Numbered from the stretch's first letter, positions 17,526 through 25,375 are shown. The stretch: DNA of 64,000 bases from Pelistega suis (GCF_013133795.1 NZ_JABGBN010000001.1:558001-622000), one strand, 5' to 3'. A program made the numbers and translations. Notes: generated by a model from the letters alone, not told the origin.

Positions 17526-17912
17526 TTATACTCCTTGTACATAAGCACCGTATTTGATGAGTTTCTTATCAGCGCTGAGTAGTGTTAGTCCCTCTGAAAT
17601 ACTTTGGGCTAATAAGATGCGATCAAAAGGATCTTTGTGAATATCAGCCAGTTGTGCTAAGGTTAGCGTATGCTTGCCAAGGATGGGCAATTCAATATAG
17701 TCATTTTCGATGAGACTACGTCTAAAAGCAGTAGCATTAATAGAGAAGTCATTTCTACCTAATTCGTTCTTAATTATAATTTCCCAGATGCTAGCCACAC
17801 TAAAGAAGAGTTGGTTTTCTGTATCATTGAGCAATTTTTTAGCTTTTTTACTGAGATGCTTTGAATCGCTCGCAGCCCATATGAGTAGATGGGTATCTAG
17901 TAGTAATTTCAT
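17526..17912 (-). CDS. PIN-domain toxin (VapC type)
   Basis: This 128-residue PIN-domain ribonuclease has the acidic residues of the family: Asp6 in LLDTHLLIWA, the central Glu in SIWEIIIK, Asp in HKDPFDRILLAQ and Asp in LLSADKKL. The start ATG overlaps the antitoxin stop by four bases (ATGA), a coupled arrangement. It is convergent with the WYL gene, 12 bp away. Confidence 0.88.
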   Translation of the reverse strand: MKLLLDTHLLIWAASDSKHLSKKAKKLLNDTENQLFFSVASIWEIIIKNELGRNDFSINATAFRRSLIENDYIELPILGKHTLTLAQLADIHKDPFDRILLAQSISEGLTLLSADKKLIKYGAYVQGV

Positions 17913-18154
17913 TTTTCTTTCCCTTCAAATAAAGCTGAAATTTCTTCTTCATTCATGTCATTAAAGTCCTCCGGAATGCTTAGTTCTGGAGCGAAACCAA
18001 TGCGTTTAGTGGTTTTTTGATGGTTATCAAAGGGGATAACTTTGACGAGAGGTTTGCCTGATTTGGCAATGATTAAGGGTTCTCCGAACATGACGATTTC
18101 ATCAATTAAACGGGATAAATGAGTTTTTGCTTCATGGACATTAATCATTTTCAT
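17909..18154 (-). CDS. Phd/YefM-type antitoxin
   Basis: This 81-residue protein shows the Phd/YefM pattern: MINVHEAKTHLSRLIDEI at the N-terminus (DNA binding and dimerisation) followed by SGKPLVKVIPF and an acidic tail that would wrap the PIN toxin. Two starts are possible (MKMINV or MINV). A 24-bp palindrome 20 bp upstream is its likely operator. Confidence 0.87.
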   Translation of the reverse strand: MKMINVHEAKTHLSRLIDEIVMFGEPLIIAKSGKPLVKVIPFDNHQKTTKRIGFAPELSIPEDFNDMNEEEISALFEGKEK

Positions 18155-18173
18155 TTTTCCTTTTCCTCTAAAA

Positions 18174-18197
18174 ATAAACTAACTATAGTTAGTTTAT
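18174..18197. promoter_or_regulatory. 24-bp perfect palindrome, operator of the Phd/PIN module
   Basis: The half-site ATAAACTAACTA is followed directly by its reverse complement. It lies 20 bp upstream of the antitoxin start, where Phd-family proteins bind to repress their own promoter. Confidence 0.7.
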
Positions 18198-18364
18198 CAT
18201 AGAAGATATAACGTATTTAGAAGTAATTTTATTTATCTATCAATGAGATAGATATTCGTGGATTTACTGATGGACACTTTTATCCTCTTTTTTATGCGTT
18301 ATATTTTGACGTATAAACTAAGATAATAGAGATTATTCAATATATTTTCTTAAAGGAAATGCAT

Positions 18365-20443
18365 ATGTTTTTTTCAGTGGGCAAACAGAATTTATATCCA
18401 TACAGTGAATGGTTAATCTTGCAAATGATATTTGAGTTACAGCAAACGAACGAGATTATTGAGAAAATTTCTAAAGAAGAGTATGTACTAAAAGCATTGG
18501 GTATTTTTCAACCTAAAAAACAGAGAAAGGATTTTTTTACGATTAAGTCCATACTAGAAAAACGTTATCTTTTTCTTAAAAAGAATGGTTACCAACATAA
18601 TGAGCAAGTGAAAATTTTAGAGAGTAACATTCAACAGCTCAGTCAGTTTTTCTGTTTGAGTCATCTTGAATCAGCGATTCTGCGAGTATCTGTTTATACC
18701 GCCATTGATTCTATCCTAAAAGCGGTAAGTGATATGGTATCTATTAAATATGATAGAAGAATAGGTTGTGATGCGTTGGCACATTTACTAAGAGTGAAAG
18801 GGAAAGACATTGTTCGTTCATTAAAAGAAGAGTCATCACTTTGTCGATTTCAGTTAATTTCTTATACAGGAAGTAGACTGAGTTTTGGTGGGGACTTAAC
18901 CAGCTTAACGGAGTGGGATAATCTTTTTGATATTCATAGTTTAGATAGTGAGTTAGTTAATTTTGATCATTGGCTGGTGAAATGTGTCCATCGACCTCAT
19001 ATAGTGAGTGAGCTGGCACTAGATAAGGATTTTGCGCATATTAGTGAGATGACAAAGGGACTCTTACATTATTTATCTTATGTGAATGAGACGAAGAAAA
19101 AAGGAAGTAATATTTTAATTTATGGTGCAGCAGGTACAGGGAAATCTGAGTTTGCTACGTTATTAGTACAACAACTGAATATGTCTGCGTACTTTGTTAA
19201 TACGGCCAATGAGAATGGCGAACATATTAGTGCAGGTTTGCGTCTAAATAATCTATGTCTTGCACAGCATATGATGAATGGGCATCGAAACGTGATTATC
19301 TTTGATGAGGTTGAAGATGTGTTTCAAGATAGTGCTTTGCAGCATTCTTTAGGTCAGTCGCATAAGGGGTGGATTAATGAGTCTTTAGAACATAATAGCG
19401 TACCGGTTATTTGGATTTCCAATAATGTGAGGGATATGGATGTCGCATTTATTCGCCGTTTTGATGTTGTGTTAGAAATGCCTGATTTACCGCTAGATAA
19501 TAAGCGTAAGTTAATTCAACGAATGGCACCAGAGCAATTACCAACCGAGGATATTAATCATTTAGCCAAGCAAAAAGAGATTACGCCAGCAATGTTGCAG
19601 AGAAGTTTTGCCGTGGCAAAAGTGATGTGTCCTCACAATGACTATTATAGTCAATATGTATATGATTTATTAAATCAAACATTAAAGGCAAGAGGGGAAA
19701 GAGAGATTATTCCTTTGGCAGCCACAAGAGATGAGCATATTTGTGCTTATTCCTTGGATTGGATAGCTTGCGATACCAATTTGCGTAAGCTGACAGACGG
19801 TTTGCGTCAACGCCCCAAAGCACGCATTTGTTGTTATGGTCCTCCAGGGACAGGAAAAACAGCATGGGCGAAGTGGTTAGGCGAACAATTGAATATGCCA
19901 GTATTGGTAAAACGAGCTTCAGATTTATTAGATCATTATGTTGGAAAAACTGAGCAAAATATTGCACGTGTTTTTGAGCAAGCGAGGCATTCTAAAAGTA
20001 TTTTGGTATTGGATGAGGTAGATGGTTTTTTATATCATCGCGAAACAGCCACCCATCAGTGGGAACGCACGATGGTCAATGAAATGTTGACCCAGCTAGA
20101 GCGTTTCGATGGGGTATTTGTGGCTTCTACTAATTTGATGGGAGATATTGATGCGGCTGCATTAAGACGTTTTGATATTAAACTCAAATTTAATTATTTA
20201 AAACCTGAACAAGTATTGGCAATCGCACAACAACAGCTTTTATTATGGCAGTGGCCAGAGTTGGAAGGTGGTCAAGTCAGCCGTTTGCAGGCTATTAAAG
20301 GTCTTACTCCTGGAGATTTTGCGGCAGCAGCTAGACAGCATATCTTCAGTCCATTTGAAAGCGTAGATGAGTGGTTTGGTGCTTTAGAGCAAGAGAGTGC
20401 ATTAAAGAAAGTTGAGCCGAAGAAGGCAATAGGTTTTATTTGA
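18365..20443 (+). CDS. Double AAA+ ATPase with long helical N-terminus
   Basis: This protein of 692 residues has two AAA+ modules after a largely helical 240-residue N-terminus. Module 1: Walker A GAAGTGKS (254-261), Walker B IIFDEVED (311-318), arginine-finger region AFIRRFD. Module 2: Walker A GPPGTGKT (492-499), Walker B ILVLDEVD (546-553), and ALRRFD. The layout recalls Cdc48-like unfoldases, but no protease or nuclease domain is attached. The start at 18365 has AAGGAA 6 bp upstream; the ATG at 18359 is too close to it. It sits between a toxin-antitoxin module and folK in the accessory region and overlaps the end of folK by 8 bp. Function is not recognised; remodelling in defence is a guess. 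Confidence 0.8.
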   Translation: MFFSVGKQNLYPYSEWLILQMIFELQQTNEIIEKISKEEYVLKALGIFQPKKQRKDFFTIKSILEKRYLFLKKNGYQHNEQVKILESNIQQLSQFFCLSHLESAILRVSVYTAIDSILKAVSDMVSIKYDRRIGCDALAHLLRVKGKDIVRSLKEESSLCRFQLISYTGSRLSFGGDLTSLTEWDNLFDIHSLDSELVNFDHWLVKCVHRPHIVSELALDKDFAHISEMTKGLLHYLSYVNETKKKGSNILIYGAAGTGKSEFATLLVQQLNMSAYFVNTANENGEHISAGLRLNNLCLAQHMMNGHRNVIIFDEVEDVFQDSALQHSLGQSHKGWINESLEHNSVPVIWISNNVRDMDVAFIRRFDVVLEMPDLPLDNKRKLIQRMAPEQLPTEDINHLAKQKEITPAMLQRSFAVAKVMCPHNDYYSQYVYDLLNQTLKARGEREIIPLAATRDEHICAYSLDWIACDTNLRKLTDGLRQRPKARICCYGPPGTGKTAWAKWLGEQLNMPVLVKRASDLLDHYVGKTEQNIARVFEQARHSKSILVLDEVDGFLYHRETATHQWERTMVNEMLTQLERFDGVFVASTNLMGDIDAAALRRFDIKLKFNYLKPEQVLAIAQQQLLLWQWPELEGGQVSRLQAIKGLTPGDFAAAARQHIFSPFESVDEWFGALEQESALKKVEPKKAIGFI

Positions 20444-20951
20444 TACGTTCAACGATTTGCCCAGCCCCTCGTGCCTCGGTGATATATTTTGACAAATCCC
20501 AAGGGATGGTGGGGTCTGTGGCAGTTTCTTGTGCCGGAAGTTGAGCACGTTGTTGAACCAGTTCTTGCAAAGGTTCTAAGACAAAAGCACGTAGGTGCAT
20601 ACGTGGGTGAGGTAAAGTCAGTACGGGGTCTTGGCTCACGTCATCATTAAAAAGTAATACATCTAAATCTAAGGTGCGTGGTGCGTTACGATAGGGGCGC
20701 TCGCGTCCATGGGCGAATTCTATTTTTTGTAAGAGTTGCAGTAACGCTATTGAGCTTAAGGTGGTCTCAATAAAAGCCACCGCATTGACATAATCAGGAC
20801 CGCTACTATCGACAGGAGAGCTACGATAAAAACTTGAGCATTTCACCGTTGTGATGGTTTTTTCCTGGCGTAAGTCGTCAAGGGCAAGCGCTAAGAAATT
20901 CTCTGATTCGCCTAGATTGGAGCCTAGACCAATGTATGCTTTATTCGTCAT
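20436..20951 (-). CDS. folK: Folate pyrophosphokinase HPPK, copy 1
   Basis: HPPK transfers pyrophosphate from ATP to the pterin in folate synthesis. It has 171 residues with GLGSNLGES at the N-terminus, the FYRSSPV loop, and the signature RTLDLDVLLFND. It is nearly identical to the copy at 25376-25891: the middle of the gene matches almost base for base while the two ends differ more. One of the two is probably a duplicate. The native neighbour (pcnB) lies beyond copy 2, so copy 2 is more likely the ancestral place. Confidence 0.93.
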   Translation of the reverse strand: MTNKAYIGLGSNLGESENFLALALDDLRQEKTITTVKCSSFYRSSPVDSSGPDYVNAVAFIETTLSSIALLQLLQKIEFAHGRERPYRNAPRTLDLDVLLFNDDVSQDPVLTLPHPRMHLRAFVLEPLQELVQQRAQLPAQETATDPTIPWDLSKYITEARGAGQIVERIK

Positions 20952-21026
20952 GAAGATGTTCGCTTGAATTGTCGGAAGTCGACATTTTTCTTGAGTTAAA
21001 GAGGTATGTCAAGGAAATCATTGTTT

Positions 21027-21044
21027 TATCCTTTATATGGGATA
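21027..21044. promoter_or_regulatory. HipB operator 1
   Basis: TATCC, eight bases, GGATA: an exact match to the operator pattern known for E. coli HipB. It lies 36 bp before hipB. Confidence 0.7.
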
Positions 21045-21054
21045 ATATGGTAAT

Positions 21055-21072
21055 TATCCTCTAAAAGGTATA
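21055..21072. promoter_or_regulatory. HipB operator 2 (imperfect)
   Basis: TATCC, eight bases, GTATA: one base off the pattern, 28 bp after operator 1 and 8 bp before the hipB start. Paired operators are usual for hipBA. Confidence 0.5.
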
Positions 21073-21079
21073 AGTTATT

Positions 21080-21340
21080 ATGGTAGCGACAACCTCAAAA
21101 ATGTTAGCTCATCTCATTAGAGAGTTTCGATATGAGAAAAATTTATCACAATCTGATTTGGCAGAAATTGCGGCTGTAAAGCAAGCGACAATCTCTGCAT
21201 TCGAGAATAGTCCTGATAGCACTAAACTAGAAACATTCTTTAAGATTCTCTATGCGCTTGAGTTAGAGCTCGTTGTTCAACCTCGTCCCAAAGGGGGATT
21301 GCCCTCAGGATTAGATGAAAATGGAGAGGAGATTTGGTGA
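21080..21340 (+). CDS. hipB: HipB-type antitoxin (XRE helix-turn-helix)
   Basis: This 86-residue protein has a Cro/C1-type helix-turn-helix (about residues 8-65, with LSQSDLAEIAAVKQATISAFE) and a short C-terminal tail ending GEEIW, as in HipB. Two HipB-type operators lie upstream. Its stop overlaps the start of a hipA fragment by one base (TGATG). The toxin is truncated, so HipB is now an antitoxin without a working partner here. It may still regulate the operator at 25951-25968. Confidence 0.88.
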   Translation: MVATTSKMLAHLIREFRYEKNLSQSDLAEIAAVKQATISAFENSPDSTKLETFFKILYALELELVVQPRPKGGLPSGLDENGEEIW

Positions 21341-21543
21341 TGAAGGATGTGTTACACGTTGCTATGAATGGTGAGCTTATTGGGCAGTGGTTTAAGTCTC
21401 GTGATGGTCACACGGAATTTCATTATGAGGATAGTTGGTTAGATAGTCCTCGTCGCCGTATGTTGTCGTTATCTTTGCTTTTGACCCAAAAAGTTCATCG
21501 CGGTGCGGTTGTTTATAATTTTTTAAATTACCGATGGGCTTAG
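21340..21543 (+). pseudogene. hipA: HipA kinase toxin, truncated after the N-terminal domain
   Basis: The 67 residues from the ATG at 21340 match the HipA N-terminal subdomain (LHVAMNGELIGQW, then HYEDSWL and LSLSLLL), ending where intact HipA would read the FFDNLLPD-like turn. After NFL the frame runs into unrelated sequence and stops. The whole kinase domain (over 300 residues) is gone. The break is within a 14-bp sequence (21515-21528) that is repeated at 21606-21619. Confidence 0.82.
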
Positions 21544-21608
21544 TAGGGCAGTTTAGGCTTGCCGTTTTCACAGATAAAGTTACCGCCGATTTCACGGGGT
21601 AAGCCATA
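21540..21608 (-). pseudogene. Fragment of a lipoprotein like the one at 24104-24571
   Basis: On the minus strand this encodes YGLPREIGGNFIC followed by a Gly-Lys-Pro-Lys-Leu-Pro stretch and a stop, nearly the same as the middle of the predicted lipoprotein at 24104-24571. It is boxed in by the 14-bp repeat mentioned under hipA. Confidence 0.65.
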
Positions 21609-21621
21609 ATTTTTTAAATAA

Positions 21622-22330
21622 CTACCCCCTTCCCAAGGGGACTGTTGTAGTGCAAGCGCAGAAATTGCCATGTATGATTTGCCCATCAGTCAATGCCAAA
21701 GTCAGCCCACCTTACTCACCAGTTCGCTGATTGGCATTTCAAAGAAAATATTGCAACTTATTTTTGGTAAATATAAGAGGACTTACCGCAAATGAGCGTA
21801 AGCTTGTCATGCCGATATTTAATGACAGCATTGACTATGATAAAGTTAAGATTCATCATGGACGATTTATCCCAATCTTTCAACCCAGTCAAACTGCCAT
21901 GACACCCTTTGGTACCATTCATTTCCCCAATGATATTTACGAAGAAGATTATGCAAATCCGACTCAGAATTTAATAAACCCCAATATAATCCAACATCTT
22001 TTTGTTCACGAAATGACCCATGTATGGCAATACCAATTGGGTTACTCGCCTTTTTTAAAGGGCATTATTATTGCACTCAAAGGGGGATATATAAACAATA
22101 AAGCTTATGAATATCTTTCCAAAGTTCAATCCAATCAAGATTTATCCGACTTTAATATGGAACAGCAAGCCTCTATCGTTGCAGATTATTTTATAGATAC
22201 TACAAACAACTTTAGCTCTCCTAGTCCTCATCCATACACAAAAGGAATGCCCCTTATTGAGAGCATTTTAAAAGAATTTAAAAACAATCCTTTTAATAAA
22301 CAACTACTTCCAAGGGATAATCATGTTTAA
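21622..22330 (+). pseudogene. Orphan toxin module A: linker plus zinc-metallopeptidase domain, frameshifted
   Basis: The linker frame (from 21622, IAMYDLPIS) is the same as in module B but is broken by one extra A in AAATATAAGAGG (near 21775; module B has AAATATAGAGG). After that the domain continues in another frame from GLTANERKLV through TPFGTIHFPNDIY to the zinc motif HEMTHVWQYQ and ends LLPRDNHV at 22330. The last part overlaps the start of immunity gene A by eight bases. The domain is the HExxH metallopeptidase seen at the C-terminus of type VI secretion-associated PAAR/VgrG/Rhs effectors. It has no N-terminal delivery part, so it is a silent cassette unless recombined. Confidence 0.7.
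21623..21850 (+). repeat. Toxin linker repeat, copy A
   Basis: 228 bp nearly identical to 23125-23351 (copy B); the main differences are one inserted base and a few substitutions. It covers the toxin linker and the first 25 residues of the metallopeptidase domain. Confidence 0.85.
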
Positions 22331-22829
22331 AATACTTTTTTATTTACTTTTATTGTTATTCTCTAGTTATGTTCATTCTGCATCAACTCTTGCTAAAGAT
22401 GATGGCAAAATACTTATTGTCCTAAAAAATAATTATCCCTGCTTTTATTTGGTGGATAATGAGCCTATTTATCATATTGGATTGGCTTCTAGAGGAGTGG
22501 ATGGTTATAAGTACAATTATTCACATAAAATTGGTGAAGAAAAATTTGGCTTTAGCAAAAGCACTTGTATTACTGCAAACCATCATACAAAATTTCCCTA
22601 CAATACTCCATTTAGTGTGTATGTCGGTGGTTATAATAATGCCTATACACAAAACAGCCCAAATGACATACAAGGGAATAGAAGTAGTAGCCACCTTTAT
22701 TCTACTACCAACTTTTGTATTTTAAAATCCCAAACAGAAAAAACACGACTGGTCAAAGCCAGAAAATCGCATTTTTGGGAAACTGGCGGTCAATTTAAAT
22801 GCACCGATCAAGACTGGATACCAAAATGA
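22323..22829 (+). CDS. Predicted secreted immunity protein A
   Basis: This 168-residue protein has a signal peptide (MFKILFYLLLLLFSSYVHSA) and so is periplasmic. It starts inside the last codons of the toxin frame (8-bp overlap), a coupled effector-immunity arrangement. Its last 38 residues (from about FCILKSQTEKTRLVKARK) are almost the same as those of immunity protein B at 23460, while the N-terminal parts differ. Family not recognised; the immunity role is inferred from signal peptide, position and repeat structure. Confidence 0.72.
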   Translation: MFKILFYLLLLLFSSYVHSASTLAKDDGKILIVLKNNYPCFYLVDNEPIYHIGLASRGVDGYKYNYSHKIGEEKFGFSKSTCITANHHTKFPYNTPFSVYVGGYNNAYTQNSPNDIQGNRSSSHLYSTTNFCILKSQTEKTRLVKARKSHFWETGGQFKCTDQDWIPK

Positions 22830-22840
22830 TGACTGCTTGT
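22712..22840 (+). repeat. Immunity 3' repeat, copy A
   Basis: About 125 bp nearly identical to 23816-23944, covering the conserved C-terminus of the immunity proteins and the first bases of the PAAR segment that follows. Confidence 0.85.
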
Positions 22841-23467
22841 GGCGCCAAACTCATTGCCTCGCAATCACAGTTTGTGGTAGAAATAACAAAAGGTAAGGGC
22901 ACTGCTCAAAAAGCTTCCGACAACACCGATTCTACCGCACCTTTGTTTGATGAACAGTTTGTCCTGCAAAGTGAAGATGGTACATTGCTGAACAGGCATG
23001 GTATATGAACTAAAATTTTCAGATGGCTCTATCATTAAGGGGGTAACTTGTGATGAGGGTTGTACAGAGCGCATACAGGCAGATACCGCTTTGGCATTGG
23101 TGGAAATCAGTTATCCTGTACTTATACCCCCTTTCCAAGGGGACTGTTGTAGTGCAAGCGCAGAAATTGCCATGTATGATTTGCCCATCAGTCAATACCA
23201 AAGTCAGCCCACCTTACTCACCAGTTCGCTGATTGGCATTTCAAAGAAAATATTGCAACTTATTTTTGGTAAATATAGAGGACTTACCGCAAATGAGCGT
23301 AAGCTTGTCATGCCGATATTTAAAGACAGCATTGACTATGATAAAGTTAAAATAGAAATTATATACATCATGATGGTTATCCAGTAGCCAATGCTTATGA
23401 GTATCTTTCTAAATTTGATAGGAATCCAAAAAATGCGGCACTTTTACCAAAACACAATGATGTATAA
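22829..23467 (+). pseudogene. Module B: PAAR C-terminus, linker and deleted metallopeptidase domain, frameshifted
   Basis: The run begins with TACGAKLIASQSQFV, the C-terminal strand of a PAAR spike protein, and continues through FDEQFVLQSEDGT. An extra A near 22992 (AACAGGC) shifts the frame; from 22998 the following frame gives VYELKFSDGSIIKGV, the usual next segment. The linker (23125-23351) is as in module A. After DYDKVK about 100 codons including HExxH are missing, and the C-terminus (ANAYEYLSKFDRN, then LLPKHNDV) resumes in another frame and stops at 23467. So this is a type VI-like effector gene with two frame breaks and an internal deletion. Confidence 0.7.
23125..23351 (+). repeat. 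Toxin linker repeat, copy B
   Basis: Partner of 21623-21850. This copy keeps the linker and domain start in one frame. Confidence 0.85.
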
Positions 23468-23933
23468 GTTTTTTATTATTTTAATGGCGCTATCTTCTCT
23501 TTCAATGGCTTATGCTAATTCATTTGTTAATCTTAGTAAAGAAGATGGCGAAGTGGTAATTTCTTTGGTGGATGATTATCCTTGTTTCAGCCTAAATGCT
23601 AATAAAAAAATCAGTAGTTTTTATCTTAGAGATATGGGGGGAGCAGACCCAAAATTACTGCCGTTACAAGAAAATAATTTTCATTATAATGGTTATTGTA
23701 TCAGTTATGGCTATGATATTTCACATAAATTTATTTACAATTATCCCTATGAAATCTATATAAAAGTCGCCACCGAAGATATGAAAAAATACCCTTATCG
23801 TTATCACAAGGCAAGCTTTTGTGTCCTAAAATCCCAAACAGAAAAAACACGACTGGTCAAAGCCAGAAAATCGCATTTTTGGGAAACTGGCAGTCAATTT
23901 AAATGTACCAATCAAGACTGGATACCAAAATGA
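23460..23933 (+). CDS. Predicted secreted immunity protein B
   Basis: This 157-residue protein starts at the ATG at 23460, which overlaps the toxin stop by eight bases exactly as in module A; longer in-frame starts (23391) are less likely. It has a signal peptide (MYKFFIILMALSSLSMAYA) and the same C-terminal 38 residues as immunity protein A with three changes. The N-terminal 110 residues differ from A except for a shared pattern (LVDDYPCF-like, YNYPYE-like). Probably a periplasmic protector against a related toxin. Confidence 0.72.
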   Translation: MYKFFIILMALSSLSMAYANSFVNLSKEDGEVVISLVDDYPCFSLNANKKISSFYLRDMGGADPKLLPLQENNFHYNGYCISYGYDISHKFIYNYPYEIYIKVATEDMKKYPYRYHKASFCVLKSQTEKTRLVKARKSHFWETGSQFKCTNQDWIPK

Positions 23934-23944
23934 TGATTGCTACT
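23816..23944 (+). repeat. Immunity 3' repeat, copy B
   Basis: Partner of 22712-22840. Just after it, 23939-23975 still shows a decayed copy of the PAAR C-terminus start, so a third module once followed. Confidence 0.75.
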
Positions 23945-24103
23945 TTAAACTCATTGTTGTATCCAGTCCAATATTATTAATTTATGATAAGCAAATACAA
24001 GCGGTGGCTGCACCACGACTAAAGCCATAGACGTTGAAGCTGATACGATGAAATCGTTGATAAACAGTTCAAGTTTAACTTATTCACGCCACTTATTTCA
24101 TCA

Positions 24104-24571
24104 TTAGACACACGGACGTTTACGACCACGAGCGTCTTTGCAGGTGGGGTCGTATTTTTCATCCTGTTTCCATGTCTCTAGTTGTATTGCTGGTATGCGT
24201 GGGGTGCCACTTGTGCAATCAAAATGAATTAATCCCACAGGTAGCTGATACTTTTCCCAATAGGCACGCAGTTCTGCTTCGCTTCTAAACTCTTTGCCTT
24301 GACAGTCCTTGGGCAGTTTTGGGGTATCACCATCGCAGATAAAGTTACCGCCGATTTCACGGGGTAAGCCATACCTATCTAAAAACCCCAAACCTGAGAT
24401 TTGTTCACCCTGACAACCCCATACATCACCCCCTCGAGCATTTTGAAGTCCACTGCGTTTGCTTCCACCTGCCCCTGCTTCTTGACCATAGCCCTTTAAG
24501 GGATCACAGGCGGTGAGGGTTAGGGAGGTTAATGCGATTATGATACTAAGACAGATATTAAATGGTTTCAT
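24104..24571 (-). CDS. Predicted lipoprotein with an internal repeat; candidate immunity protein
   Basis: This 155-residue protein has a lipoprotein signal ending LTAC (Cys22). The mature part holds two related units: YGLPREIGGNFICDGDTPKLP and YQLPVGLIHFDCTSGTPRIP (Tyr-x-Leu-Pro, Phe-x-Cys, Gly-Thr/Asp-x-Pro pattern), then a Cys-containing tail. A fragment of the first unit lies at 21540-21608. It starts 11 bp after the toxin-like gene upstream on the same strand, which suggests an effector-immunity pair; family not recognised. Confidence 0.65.
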   Translation of the reverse strand: MKPFNICLSIIIALTSLTLTACDPLKGYGQEAGAGGSKRSGLQNARGGDVWGCQGEQISGLGFLDRYGLPREIGGNFICDGDTPKLPKDCQGKEFRSEAELRAYWEKYQLPVGLIHFDCTSGTPRIPAIQLETWKQDEKYDPTCKDARGRKRPCV

Positions 24572-24582
24572 AAGGTTACTCC

Positions 24583-25218
24583 TTAGCCTTGATAGACGGT
24601 TCGATAAAACTGGTTAGTTTGTGGATTGATTTGTGGCACGCTGACATAGGTGAGTAAAAGACTGGCTGAGTCTCTTTTCATGCTACTACACCAGTGTAGG
24701 TAGTCGTGATAGAGTATGTGTCTTAACGGTTGGTCTTTGATATCAACATAGCAGGTCATGGTGTGTTGGGCGTTATTGACAATATCACTACCGACAAAGT
24801 ATTGGGTTTTGTTGGTTTTGTAGTCTTGGTATTTTTCCCAAGCTTTGCCAATCAATTCTTTTGAAAACTCTTGGAAATAAGGCTCTTTGATTGTATCAGC
24901 ATGGTATGTATCCAGATTATAATTACGATTAACCCCAACCTCTGTCATGATATCAAGCATCAGCTTAGTGGCGATTTTGGGATAATCAGGTGAGAGGATT
25001 TTAATGCGACCTTCTGGATTCAAATGATGTCTTCTATTCACCTTAATTTTATCCATCGTTAAGACATCATCATCTCGCCAAATCTCATCAATCTCTTCGT
25101 TGCCATTTTTGACAAACCAACCTTGCTCTACCAAATCATTAATAATATCACCAAAATCGGCTTGTTGTAGATTCATCAAGGCTTTTTCCTCGGCTTGTAC
25201 CACCTGAGAGAATATCAA
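24583..25218 (-). CDS. Toxin-like protein, probably 5'-truncated
   Basis: The frame opens just after a TGA and has only a TTG (25218) or an internal ATG (25176, MNLQQADFG) as start, so the true N-terminus is probably lost. The 197-211 residues are soluble with a YHDYLHWC element near the C-terminus (an HxxxH pattern) and no signal peptide. The downstream lipoprotein would be the partner. I do not recognise the domain; a toxin cassette left over from a larger effector is the best reading given the surroundings. Confidence 0.5.
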   Translation of the reverse strand: MIFSQVVQAEEKALMNLQQADFGDIINDLVEQGWFVKNGNEEIDEIWRDDDVLTMDKIKVNRRHHLNPEGRIKILSPDYPKIATKLMLDIMTEVGVNRNYNLDTYHADTIKEPYFQEFSKELIGKAWEKYQDYKTNKTQYFVGSDIVNNAQHTMTCYVDIKDQPLRHILYHDYLHWCSSMKRDSASLLLTYVSVPQINPQTNQFYRTVYQG

Positions 25219-25358
25219 TGGCTCAATCTCATGTCACAAGCGGTATCGTCAACAAAATCAACCTCCTAAATAAACACAAGCAAGCTTTACTTAAGCAAAT
25301 CCAAGATATCGATCAACAAATCAGTATTCTCACCCAAGCAGCTTACATCATATTTTAA
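25218..25358 (+). CDS. Short helical protein, truncated
   Basis: A 46-residue frame (MAQSHVTSGIVNK, then a Lys/Gln-rich helix) resembles the N-terminal coiled coil of a small protein family often found beside site-specific recombinases; related proteins are about three times longer. It is cut just before folK copy 2. It may mark the edge of a former mobile element. No ribosome site is clear. Confidence 0.35.
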   Translation: MAQSHVTSGIVNKINLLNKHKQALLKQIQDIDQQISILTQAAYIIF

Positions 25359-25375
25359 TGCTTGAGGATATACGT

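Noticed and set aside
22998-23387. 129-residue frame as an intact small protein
   Set aside because: It is the linker and toxin start of a broken effector and ends at an internal deletion; listed as part of the pseudogene.
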